Shown here piece by piece: positions 22,991-33,647 of a stretch of DNA of 64,000 nt (the stretch's first letter is position 1; the number at the start of each line of letters is the position of its first letter). The position numbers were made by a program, and so were the translations under genes. Location of the stretch: the NCBI GenBank assembly GCA_963691705.1, contig OY829541.1, positions 46,331,661-46,395,660 on the forward strand. Direction: 5' to 3'. The stretch comes from Viola odorata (Eukaryota; Streptophyta; Magnoliopsida; Malpighiales; Violaceae). A model generated the notes under the pieces. It saw nothing but the letters and a program-made list of their open reading frames with translations, searched no databases and was not told where the DNA came from.

Positions 22991-24289
22991 ATGAATTTGC
23001 TGTATGTAGGAAGGTACAGCTACTATCTTTATCCAGCTGTACGTATTGGAAGAATGCCTTGCCGCACATCTATCCTTAGTGGTAGAGCATATATCCTTGA
23101 AGTTTTAAGGGGAAATCCAACTGTATGTTACGATAACTTTCGTATGAGACCACATGTGTTTCAAAATTTATGTGATAGGCTGAGAATGATGGAATTACTA
23201 CGCCCGTCAAGAGATGTTACTGTAGAAGAGGGTTTGGGCATGGGATTAGCTGTATTATGCCATAGAGCAACTCAAAGGATGGTGGCAGAACGATATCAGC
23301 ATTCTACTAGGACTGTGCACATTTGGGTCAAGAATGTGATACGCGCTTTAGCTGCGTTAGCAACTCATTTGATCAACTATGTTAACAGAGGACCCGTTCA
23401 GCCGGAAATTCTTGAAAATCCTACATGGTATCCATATTTTGAGGTACGCATATCTATTATAAATTCATGTTACTAAAAAAGCCAATGAAGTTTAAATATT
23501 TAAGTTATTCTTTTGTGTTTTTTCCTTATAGAAATGCATAGGTGCAATAGATGGTACTCATGTCGCAGCTTGGTCTCCTGATTCCAAACTAAAAACATTT
23601 CGGGGAAGAAAATCACTTGTTACTCAAAATATTATGGCGGCGTGTTCGCATGATTTGATGTTTACTTTTGTTTATACTGGTTGGGAAGGCACAGCTAATG
23701 ATTCACGCGTATTTCTTGATGCATTAACAAGACCAGAAAATCAATTTCCTATGCCTCCATTAGGTGAAGCATTATTCTTGTAATTCATTACAATATTTTT
23801 AAATTATTTTTTAGCATCTTTTACTGAGTGTATTTATCTTGTGCAGATTACTATTATGTTGTTGATGGTGGATATCCAAATATTCCTGGATTTTTGGCTC
23901 CTTATCGTGGCGAACGGTATCATCGCAGCGATTTTCATGGACGAGGAAGGATAAGAAGAAAGTATGAATTGTTTAACTATCGACATTCGTCTTTGAGAAA
24001 TGTTATTGAAAGGGCTTTTGGCATCCTGAAGGCTAGATTTCCAATCTTAAAGTCTATTCCGAATTACCCTCTTCGACGTCAACGATTGATACCTTTAGTT
24101 TGTTGTGCACTGCATAATTTTATTCGAATGGAAGATAGAGCTGATCGATTATTCTCAGAATATGGTATGGATGGTATAGAGAACTATGATGGGGACGAAG
24201 ATGGCGAGCTGCAAGAAGGTATTCAAGTGAATATGTCCCAGCAACAACAAATGAATGCTGTTAGAGAAGATATTGCAAATCAATTATGA
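22991..24289 (+). CDS. Harbinger ORF2: DDE transposase (HARBI1/ALP1-like)
   Basis: The transposase cuts and rejoins the element. Exon 1 is 22991-23443, exon 2 is 23532-23763 and exon 3 is 23847-24289; the joins GAG|GTACGC...TTATAG|AAA and TTAG|GTGAAG...TGCAG|ATT keep one frame of about 375 residues. All three catalytic acids are present: D in CIGAIDGTHV, D in YYYVVDGGYPN and E in NVIERAFGILKARFP. The N-terminal part carries IGRMPCRTSILSGRAYI and a helix-turn-helix-like stretch GLGMGLAVLCHRATQRMVAE. The C-terminal part has PLVCCALHNFIR. The real start may be one of the later methionines or use an upstream exon; the rest is secure. No inactivating change is visible. Confidence 0.88.
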
Positions 24290-24471
24290 GCTCATCATAA
24301 TAATGGCTAGAGTATCAGGAATTAACAACCCACATGTAGTATGTTTTTAATGTCATTTTTTTTAATATTTAAGCAATGAACAATAAGACTATTTTATATG
24401 TATTTTATTTTCAGGTAGAGACATGAATAATAAGCAATTATTTTAAATTTTCAGAAATTTGGAAATTAGTG

Positions 24472-24668
24472 CATAGTAAACGTGTTTTCCAGTTTTTCAA
24501 ATCAGGAAAATAAAACCAGAGTGCGAAGTAAACAGGTTTTCCAGTTTTTCAGGAAAATTGTGCGAAGTAAACACGTTTTCCAGTTTTCAGAATGAAAATA
24601 AAATTCTCGAAATTTAGAAAAACAGCAAATTTTCAAATTGAACATGTATTCTAAGTAAACAGGGCCCA
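24472..24668. repeat. Subterminal repeats at the Harbinger right end
   Basis: The minus strand holds four spaced copies of GTTTACTTCGCA-like sequence (variants CTGTTTACTTAGAA, GTGTTTACTTCGCAC, CTGTTTACTTCGCAC, GTTTACTATGCAC), most joined to GGAAAAC or TTTTCC.GAAAA. Such arrays are the likely binding sites of the ORF1 and transposase proteins. Confidence 0.75.
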
Positions 24669-25612
24669 TACACTGTAATTTTCTTGAAATTCTTGAATAA
24701 TGTGTTATGGTGTTGTTTTACTGCTGCCTTATTTGCTGCTTCTTAAACTCTTCTGTTTTTAGTACTGGAAACAGAAAATACAGAAAAACAAATAAATAAT
24801 GTGCATCATAAATGTATATTTTGAGCGAGTAAATTAACAGTTTTACCACCGCCAGGCGCCAGATGTGCACTATACGGCAGCATATGCATTATGCAGCGAA
24901 AGCTGGGGCCGGCCGTCGAAAGACAAGCAGTATTGGATAAGGAAAAGTGGAACCCATTGAAGTAAATTCTGGTATCAACACCTGACACCCATACACTCTC
25001 TCTCTCTCTCACACACGCACCCCGATTCCCTTAACCCTAACATTTGTTTCCATCTCTTCCTTTCTTGGCTTTGATGACAAACGCCTCTCTCCTTTCCTTG
25101 ACTCATCTTCCCATTTTCGTCTTATCCAGATCCTGTCTCTATTTCCTGTCTAAACCTTTGTAGCTACTGTTTGGTGCCTTGGTTCGGTTATGGGTACTCA
25201 GTTGTTTAAATATGGTAATTTGGCAGGCTGATCTTTGATGGGTATTCCTCATTTGTTGAATAAAGTTTGAATTTTGTGGCTCTGTAGATCTAAATCTGCT
25301 GTTTTTATAAAAAAAAATTATGAAGCACATTTTTTGGATGTGAATTGTGCCCGATCTTACATTTGCTTCGGAGATAAAATTTAATAATTGTAAATTAGTA
25401 GTCACTTCTTTGCACAAGTATGAATTTTTAGCTCGTAAGCTATCTTGGTTCTGTAAATTACTGTTTGTAAGCTTCTCTTTGCAGTAAAGTTTGGATTTTT
25501 TGGTGGATGTAAATGAGTTAGGTAAGAATTTGTAAAGGATTGGATATGTCTTGGTTGTAGCTTGGGTGAGTAATTTGAGGTTGCAAAAGAGTATTTTTAG
25601 GTTGGAAAAATT
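24669..25612. other. Upstream region and leader of the TLP gene
   Basis: A CT/CA simple repeat at about 25000-25017 and a pyrimidine-rich stretch up to 25140 suggest the transcription start area. The following 450 bp before the ATG is T-rich and may contain a leader intron. No separate gene is seen. Confidence 0.5.
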
Positions 25613-28190
25613 ATGTCTTTCAAGAGTATACTTCAAGACATGAAGGGTGAGTTTGGAAGCATATCTAGGAAAGGATTTGATGTGAAGTTTGGTTATGGGA
25701 TGAGGTCAAGGTCGCAGCGGGTAGTTCAGGATAGTTCCATGGCAACTGTTGATGCTTTCAAGCAGAGCTGCTGGGCTAGCATGCCACCTGAGCTTTTGAG
25801 GGATGTGTTATTGAGAATTGAGGAGTCTGAGAGCTCATGGCCTCCCCGGAAGAATGTGGTAGCTTGTGCTGGCGTGTGCCGAAACTGGAGGGAGATCATG
25901 AAAGAAATTGTAAAAATTCCTGAAGTTTCTGGCAAATTGACCTTCCCGATCTCCTTGAAGCAGGTTCAAGATACTATCCCTTTTCTAATTTATTTGTTAT
26001 CTTTATACAATAAAATATAATCGTTTTGATGATTTATACCAGTTCATGAAGCTTAATTGCATTTGGGGGCCTTATTAATACCTGGGTTTCTAGTTACCAT
26101 TTGCATACTTCATCTTTCTTGTCCATCATTCTCGTATGTCACTAGTGTTTTTTGTCAATGCCCATCCGATGGCTGCTAGATCAGTATATAAGAGTAATTG
26201 AATTTGAATCATTATGATGAATGGTCCTGTTAATCTGTATGAAGCTACTCTGAGCTTTGGATGCTGATGTGAGTGAAATATAGTCCAAATTTGCTGTCCT
26301 TGCTCTCCGATGTGAATAGTTCACTGGGTTATAAGTTGAGTTTCCCTTCCCTTTAATCCCCCCTTTTTTACTCTTTTTTTGCGTGAATTTTCCTGCCTTC
26401 TTCCTGTAGATATATTTATGCATCTCCCTAGTCTGAGCCTCGTGTTACATCCTTTCCCAAGTTTATATCTCTTATTGGTGAATGTGCTCAAGTGGGGATG
26501 AGATTGCATGGCATCCAATGATCATATATACAAAAGTGCAGCTCTTCAGCTCATCATTATGGAACCTAGCAAAAGCTGTGTGTCATGCTGCTGGACAGCA
26601 AACCCATTTGTATGTTGTAAGAGTCACGATAATACCTAGCAGTAAAATTGTTAACCATCAGAACTCTTATCTAGTTAGGGGTTTTCGATTGAGGAGCAAG
26701 TTAGAGCTATGGGACTAGCTGTAACAACGGCAGCGCATTATATGTTGGTATCGATGTGATTGCATTTTTTAGATTGTCATTCTTCTAGAGATGATCCTTT
26801 TCCATTTTTGGTTGTCTAGATTTTTACCATTTTGGGGAGCATCTGTCATGAGTTTTTTATTGACTAATCTCAATGATGACAATTTAATAGACATTTATCC
26901 ATTTACTTTACAGCTAATAATTACTGTGTTGGATATTTGTTTTGTAGCCTGGTCCGAGGGATTCACTTCTTCAGTGCTACATTAAACGGAATCGTAACAA
27001 CCAAACATATTATCTTTACCTCGGCTTAAACCAAGGTGAGCAGCTAAATGCTTATTTTGACGTTATTTATTGGATATATTTTTCTCTCTTCTTAGCCCAT
27101 TTTGAAGTGGTTATGTGGATCTTTTCTGTCCACATTTGTTATTTTTGTAGCCTCAAACGATGATGGTAAATTTCTTCTTGTGGCTCGGAGGTGCAGGCGT
27201 CCCACTTATACAGATTACATTATCTCTTTAAACTGTGATGATGTCTCTAAAGGCAGCTGCACCTACATTGGCAAATTACGGTATGGTCAGCCAGCAATCA
27301 ACATGACTGGTGTGTTTTGTTGTTTCAGATTTTTGAGTTGATGATGCTGATTTTCTTTATGATAGATCAAACTTCTTAGGGACCAAGTTCACAATTTATG
27401 ATGCACAGCCAACGAATGCTGGAACTAGAGTTACAAAATGTCGATCCACCAGGCTAATAAACATGAAACAAGTCTCCCCTAGAGTCCCCGTTGGGAATTA
27501 TCCTGTTGCCCATGTATCATATGAGTTGAATGTACTGGGCTCAAGGTAGGTGTTAAATTTCTTTAACTTCAGGAAAAAAATGTTTGGAGAATAGTGACAA
27601 GTAATGTTTACTCTCTCCTCCAAAACCGACCAACACAAACATCATTGATCATTTTTTTTCAGTTATTGTGTCACTTTAATGTGGTACCAATTCGTTGTGG
27701 CATTTTGTGAATCAGAGGTCCAAGAAGAATGCAATGTGTGATGGATGCAATCCCTGCTTCTGCTGTTGAGCCTGGAGGGGTGGCTCCAACACAGACTGAA
27801 TTTCTTCAAAGCAATTTGGACACCTTTCCATCACTTCCCTTCTTCAGATCAAAATCAACTCGCACCGATAATGGTTTTCATTCTGCTCCTTTGTCTGGCA
27901 TCAAAGATGGAATGCTAGTATTAAGGAATAAAGCCCCCAGGTGGCACGAACAGCTCCAGTGCTGGTGCCTCAATTTCAATGGACGCGTAACAGTTGCTTC
28001 CGTCAAGAACTTTCAGCTTGTTGCATCTCCTGAGGATGGAGTTGCCAGGCAAGAGCATGAAAATGTGATACTCCAGTTTGGGAAAGTGGGAAAGGATGTA
28101 TTTACCATGGATTATCAATATCCTATCTCCGCGTTCCAGGCATTTGCCATTTGTCTCAGCAGCTTTGACACTAAGATTGCATGTGAATGA
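25613..28190 (+). CDS. TLP3: Tubby-like F-box protein, TLP3-like
   Basis: Plant TLPs join an F-box, which contacts SKP1 in SCF ubiquitin ligases, to a Tubby domain that binds phosphoinositides and tethers the protein to the plasma membrane until stress or ABA signals release it. Exons: 25613-25963, 26948-27035, 27151-27280, 27366-27545, 27716-28190. They sum to 1224 bp, an unbroken 407-residue frame. The F-box spans about 52-107 ([39 protein letters not shown]). The Tubby domain runs from about 117 to the end, with [87 protein letters not shown], and the closing signature [11 protein letters not shown]. Every junction is GT-AG. Member number is from remembered similarity plus synteny. Confidence 0.95.
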
Positions 28191-30340
28191 CTGATGAGGA
28201 GGTACAAACCGAGTTGTTTATATTTATTCATTGTTATTGAATTTTCAATCAAAGATGTTTTCTCCTTCATGGTTCTGTTTTACTTCTTGGAGTTGTTTGA
28301 CTTCTTTTGTGTCGTGTAAGGTTATTCCTGTTCATTGCTCAACTATTTCATTATGATGAGTTAATTTTCACTTATTTGGTTGACTGCAAAACAATTTTCC
28401 GCATGCATAAATTTCTGCAGTCTGCTGTACTATAATTGTAGTCTGGTGTATTTCTTATGGTTTAAACTTTTCCTATTTAACCCTCTGATAATCTGTTACC
28501 CTGCTGTCGACAATTCACCTTCTCCTCAAAGCTCTCTATTCAAGTTGGTCTTTCCATACATCATTTCGGTAGCATATTCAATGCATTGTTACTGGTTATT
28601 ACTCAGTTGATTTGGTGAGCAAAGTTGGGAGGTTATTAACTGGTTCTCTTTTCTTTTTTTCTTGTGTGCGCATGTGTAGGAGGTTCTTGTTCCTATGCCC
28701 ATTCTTATCAATATTTCTAGTTTCTTTCCTTCCTTCTGGATCATAGATGGTTTAAGTTCTTGAATTCCACTCAACAGGTATTGCATTGCGCCAGAAATCA
28801 TTGTTGGAGTGGTAGTAGTGACTACATGGCATGAGTGCATTTTGCAACAGAGCGAATAGGTAGTTCCTCCTCTTTCTTTCTAACTACCGTCTGAAAAGCT
28901 AGGGTATTAAAAAAATTCCATTCAAACTTGTACATATGAATTGTTTGCGTCACGATGAAACTGTTTCCTGCACTCTAGGCTGTCGTGTGACTGACATTCC
29001 TGTCTCTTTGATGATCGGGTAGAGTGTTGGGACTCCTGGAAAGATAACCGGGAGCTGTTTTGAGATTGATCTTGTAGTGTGCCTAGTTCAAAGGATAGCG
29101 TTGGTTTCTATGATGTTTCCCTACTCGTTTGTAATTTTTTAGAATACTTTTTCAGTTTACCATCACTGAACAAGTAGCATTTACTAATTCAACGCTACAA
29201 GGTGAATGCTGGAACTAAGAATTCTGAGGTGTTTTGGTGAAATTATAAGCATTAAGGGCATGTTTACTAGAGGAAAACTCTCTTTTTTTCTTTTTTAATA
29301 GAAAATTAAAAATCGTGTTTATTTAGTATTAAATGTAAAAAAAAAAAAAAATTTAAAAATTGGAAAACGTGTTTGCGCGATAATTATTTTCTCTTTTTTT
29401 TAAAACGAAAACTACAGTTTTGTTCTAATAATTTTTGACGTTGAAGTGGATAATTTAGAATGGATTTTAAGATTGGAAATCTAGCTTCGAGGATGCTAAA
29501 AGTCCTTTCAATAACATTTTTCAAAAATGAATGCCGATAGTTAAATAATTCATATTTTCTTGTTATCCTTCCTCGTTCATGAACATTATATACAATTTGG
29601 AAAAAAATATAACTAGTATAGTAGGAGTTAAAATATAAAAAAATAAAAATATAAGTTTTTTTATAAAATATAAGTTTTTTATTTTAAAATTATAAGTTTA
29701 TTTTATGTGGGGAAGAAAAAGTTCTAAAATTAGAGAATAAGAATTTGAGCATCTTCAATTTTATGTGTTAAATTAGAAATATAAATTTTTTATTTATTTT
29801 TTGAATGAGAGAACTATTTACGATAAATAAATAAAAAAATGTTTTTTGAAAATTGGAACTTTTTTCGAAAAAAATTAGTATCTCTGTTTACGATTAGGAT
29901 TGATATCACTGTTCTTATCCTGTAATTTCAAATGACAATGGTGTTTCGAGTAGATGCATCCTTGGTAGATGGTGCATTCTTGTGCTCAATCCGATTAAAT
30001 TTATTCATTTAATGGCTCTTTCTTTTGGTAGACCACAAACAAGAAGAGCCATCAAATAAACATATTATAGTAATGCATTCCAATTTCCAAATGGAGAAAA
30101 AACAAAGAGAGTAATTGGAGAACATATTTGTTATTCTGCAAAGTAATAACTCGGTGACAGTCTATGTATCGAGCTCGAGTCCAAAAATAGGAAAAGTACA
30201 AAGAGTAATATATGGAGTTTGAGTCTTCAAAAAAGAAAATTACCAACAGCGTCAGAAACAGTTGGTGGAAGAAACAGTTATTGGAGGTGTGATCCGGATG
30301 GTGCAGCTGGAGCGTGCAGGCAAGGGCGCCATCGGAAATA
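28191..30340. other. TLP 3' region and intergenic sequence
   Basis: The first part is the TLP 3' untranslated region, possibly extending to about 29200. From 29255 to 29890 the sequence is strongly AT-rich with long A and T runs. No gene is seen. The 3' end of the next, minus-strand gene begins at 30341. Confidence 0.55.
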
Positions 30341-31408
30341 TCAGAATGGGCGAGGACCACCACCACCACCACCGGGAGGACCGTATGGCCCACCAAAACA
30401 ATCTCGAAACAGCCAACAGCAGCACAAGCACGACACGCTGCATATGATAAATGTAAAATCTTTTAGAATCATTAATTGTTTAATACATCTTAAATCTTCT
30501 AATTAAGGTTAACCATAATTCATTAACTTGCATTGTTCATCTCTTTTTTTTAACACTAATAGCCAATAATTATATTTCCTTTCAATTTGTTCCAATCTTT
30601 TGAATTTATATCACATATTGAGTTTTTAAAATGAATTTTCTTGAGTGTGCTTGCATTTTTCCAGAAATTTAATATTTTTTTTGTAAAATCTAAACCCTTC
30701 TATTAATATTACACTAATAATTCTTACTACTATTGTAATTAATTATATTGCAATTGAAATCATATTGTAATAAATAGTAAAAAAATTAATAAATCAAGAC
30801 ATAATAATAATATTTTAGTTATGTAATATAAACTAAAATAATAATATACTCGTGCATCGTGCTTGCACGAGAGTAGTTAATATTAATTATTATTTCAATA
30901 CTAGAGAACGAGATTATGACCTATATCATAAAAACAGTAAACATTAACAAATTAACCTACAACCTTATGTGCACTCCGAATACTCTCCTTTATCCATCAA
31001 AATGACGGTTATTTTGAAACAAGGTGGCTAAAATGACACTTAAATTGAAAATAGAAGGAATATTTATTAAACACATATTGATATATAAAAATCTCGACAA
31101 ACACAGACGTAAAACTGAACTTTTAAGCCAATAAGAACAGTAATAATAAATAAATAAATGAAGAAACTACTTCGGCCTAAATGATAAAGAGACTGAAGTT
31201 AGGACTGCCATTACCAGGATGCTACTATGTTGCATAAACCATCAGCGAACCCTCCGAAAAAACCAAGAGGCCCTGGACCCCATGGCCCGCCCGGACCAGG
31301 TCCCCAGGGTCCACCAGGGCCTCCAGGTCCAGGACCCCAACCAGGCCCACCAGGCCCTCCAGGGCCAGGACCCCAGCCAGGCCCACCAACTGGCCCACCA
31401 GGACCCAT
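30341..31408 (-). CDS. Small Gly/Pro-rich protein with CCCW/DCF cysteine motif, two exons
   Basis: Exon 1 is 31408-31215 and exon 2 is 30437-30341, joined by donor CCTG|GTAATG and acceptor ATGCAG|C across a 777-bp intron; together they give 96 residues. Residues 1-48 are almost wholly glycine, proline and tryptophan. Then come FFGGFADGLCNIVASCVS, CLCCCWLFRDCFGGP, and a short Gly/Pro tail ending RPF. This layout (Gly/Pro-rich arm, FFGGFADG.CN, Cys cluster, W-[LF]-x-DCFGGP) recurs in small plant proteins remembered as uncharacterised. The hydrophobic Cys cluster suggests membrane association or acylation, which is inference. Forward-strand frames over both exons are shadows. Confidence 0.72.
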
Positions 31409-31565
31409 TGCTGAGAAGCTACGAGAGTGGAATAGAAGGGAGCAGCAAGAAAGATGATGATGATGCTTGGAAATTGAAATAGGATCTCCTTTTTTTCAAG
31501 ATGAAATGACAGCAGATTTTAAGAAACCAATTCCTTTTTTCTTTGTTTGTAAGTTTAATGAGAGG

Positions 31566-31575
31566 ATATATATAC
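31566..31575 (-). promoter_or_regulatory. TATA box of the Gly/Pro-rich gene
   Basis: The minus strand reads TATATATATC about 160 bp upstream of the ATG at 31408. Motif and distance only. Confidence 0.45.
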
Positions 31576-32225
31576 AAAGGAAGAGAATGTGCATTTAGCA
31601 ATTTCCAAAAGGGAAATTAAACCTATCACTCAAAACTACTATTCTTTGACTAGTTGCGTGTTGCCTACTTTACTTACACCTATCGTTCAAAGATCACATG
31701 TGCCAACAACAAAAACACATTGATTCTTTAATTACCAAATAAAAAATAAAAAGCTAAAATTGCCATTAACACTACTCTTTTTTTAATTGATCAAAATGGA
31801 GCGATTATGATATACTTCTGAAATGTCATTTCGATATTACATTTTTTTTTACAAAAATGGTAGAGTCTATCATTAAAATTTATGACACCATACTTTTAAA
31901 TTCTAGTATCGATAGTCATGTCCATTTACATAAGTATGGTATAAATTGCGACATCACTATTTATGTCAGAGGAGAATGTTTGGTTCATGATCATCTTGTG
32001 AAGAGTTCAGATGGTAGCCTAATCCACGTACAACTAATATTATATTTCATGTCTTGTCCAAAATTATATAGTCTAATTAATTTCAAGGTCAGGGTGCAAG
32101 TTTCTCCACGGGAAACCAGAACAAATCAGAACCTTTGTTGTTTGCAAAATAGAATCAGTCAACTCAATAAAGGTCAAGTGGTTCCATTCTTATTTTTAAT
32201 TTATTTTTTTCGCGGATAATATTCA
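31576..32225. other. Intergenic, no gene seen
   Basis: AT-rich sequence upstream of the Gly/Pro-rich gene. The 120-codon forward frame at 31857-32219 has no recognisable family feature and is probably chance. Confidence 0.5.
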
Positions 32226-32234
32226 TTTCTTTGA

Positions 32235-33279
32235 AGGGTTAATGAGATTTTTGGCATCTACATTCACCTTAGTGTATTAATTTAACACCTGTATTCATTT
32301 TCGGTTTTAAATAGCACTCACACTCGAATGATCGTTTTTATTTGGCCCTTCATATTGACGTCATTCAACGTAAACCGTTAAGTTACCTACGTGGCATGCC
32401 ACATCACATTCCATGTGGTTGTTTGCTGACGTGTCATGCCACGTCAGCAAATATGATCCAGACTCAATAAAAAACGGGTCTAGGCAAATGGAAGAAACGA
32501 CGTCATTTTTGGTTTAAAATATTTTCCTTATCACCGCCAAATTCGATCTAAATTCAAATAATTCAATCTCTGTCAAATTCAAATTAATTCAATCTCTCAA
32601 AATCAATTTCAAAAACTCATCTGCATCTTTCTGTCAAATTAAATCCAGATCGAGCCTCTCCCCAATTAAATCCAAATCAAACCATTCTCTGCCAAAATCA
32701 AAAATTAAACCATTCAATCACCACCGTCACTGCCAACCACCCTCACCGCCAACTATCTCACCCTATCTCCTTGCTGCCATCATCATCAACAACCGATCCA
32801 CTACACAACTCCATCAAAATCAAAAACACCGAATCTCCAAACCACCATCAATTCTTGGTGTTGTAACTGTGGTCGGAAATAAAAGAAAGAAAGAAAGAAA
32901 ATAGAAGAGAGGAGAGTGAGGGTTGCGCAGGGAAGAAAGAAAGATAAGAAAAACAGAGATTGATACCCATTTTTTTTGTTTCAAATGAAGAAAAAAACGA
33001 CGTCACTCTGCCCCAAACCCGTTTTGATACCCATTTGCCTAGAGTCGTTTTTATTGGGTTCGAATCATATTTGCTGACGTGGTATGACATGTCAGCAAAC
33101 AACCACGTGGAATGTGACGTGGCATGTCATGTAGGCAACTTAACAGTTCACGTTGAACGGCGTGAGGGGTCAAATGAGAACGATCATTTGAGTGCGAGTG
33201 CTATTTAAAACCGAAAATGAACGCAGGTGCTAAATCAATACACTAAGGTGAGTACAGGTGATAAAAATTTGATTAACCC
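32235..33279. mobile_element. Non-autonomous Mutator-like element with 270-285-bp terminal inverted repeats
   Basis: The left arm (32236-32505) and right arm (32993-33279) are inverted copies beginning GGGTTAAT. Flanking 9-mers TTTCTTTGA (32226-32234) and TTTTTTTGA (33280-33288) match at 8 of 9 positions, with one extra A at the left edge, which fits a Mutator-type target duplication. The arms contain TGACGTGTCATGCCACGTCA and related ACGT palindromes. The 490-bp interior is rich in CAATCTCTGTCAAATTCAAA-type repeats and a short GAAA run; no protein is recognised in it. Confidence 0.82.
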
Positions 33280-33647
33280 TTTTTTTGAACATTTCCCTTC
33301 ATTAAATGTTTGGAAAGATGAGCTATTAACCTCTCGATGAAAACCTATCAGTCGCGGCCTCTCACACCCCGTAAGATACCGCCGTTAATTTCTCATGATC
33401 CTTCAAGAGCAGATCGTCATCTTTCTCAAGCTTCTTTAAACATGTTTTGTTAAACATGAAGGGTAGGGGCGAGATGGAGTGTGATATACAACATGTTAAA
33501 AAGAATCCAAAGGAACACGAGGAGCCTAATGATGGGGGTCTCTTTTGTGGACAAAGAGGACACATTCGAGCTACAAATTTATGAAATCATGGAACGAAAA
33601 ATTGTTCAACTCTGGAAGCAAGTTGTGGTTGTGAAACTAATGGTAGC

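Larger units (their letters stand above)
19867..24668 (+). mobile_element. Autonomous-looking PIF/Harbinger DNA transposon
   Basis: A 4.8-kb element with the two-gene layout of the superfamily: a Myb/SANT-like DNA-binding protein (ORF1) and a DDE transposase (ORF2), both on the plus strand and both open after splicing. The ends are related inverted sequences. The left end has CCCCGTTTACTTCGCA; the right end, read inward on the minus strand, has GGGCCCTGTTTACTT, and GTTTACTTCGCA recurs inside it. The 3-bp TWA target duplication of this superfamily could not be fixed (TTA before the left end, ATA after the right end). End coordinates are good to about 10 bp. Confidence 0.85.

Noticed and set aside
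29255..29890. Possible Harbinger-type MITE (GGCATGTTTACTAGAGG on the left, GTTTACGATT on the right)
   Set aside because: Both GTTTAC strings are in the same orientation, so they are not terminal inverted repeats, and no 3-bp target duplication is evident.
30262..30447. Histidine-rich forward frame
   Set aside because: The His run is the reverse of a glycine run (GGT codons) in exon 2 of the minus-strand gene.
31227..31457. Forward proline-rich and collagen-like frames
   Set aside because: They are the reverse of a Gly/Pro-rich exon on the minus strand, which joins to a second exon with a meaningful Cys motif. GC-skewed repeats open all frames.
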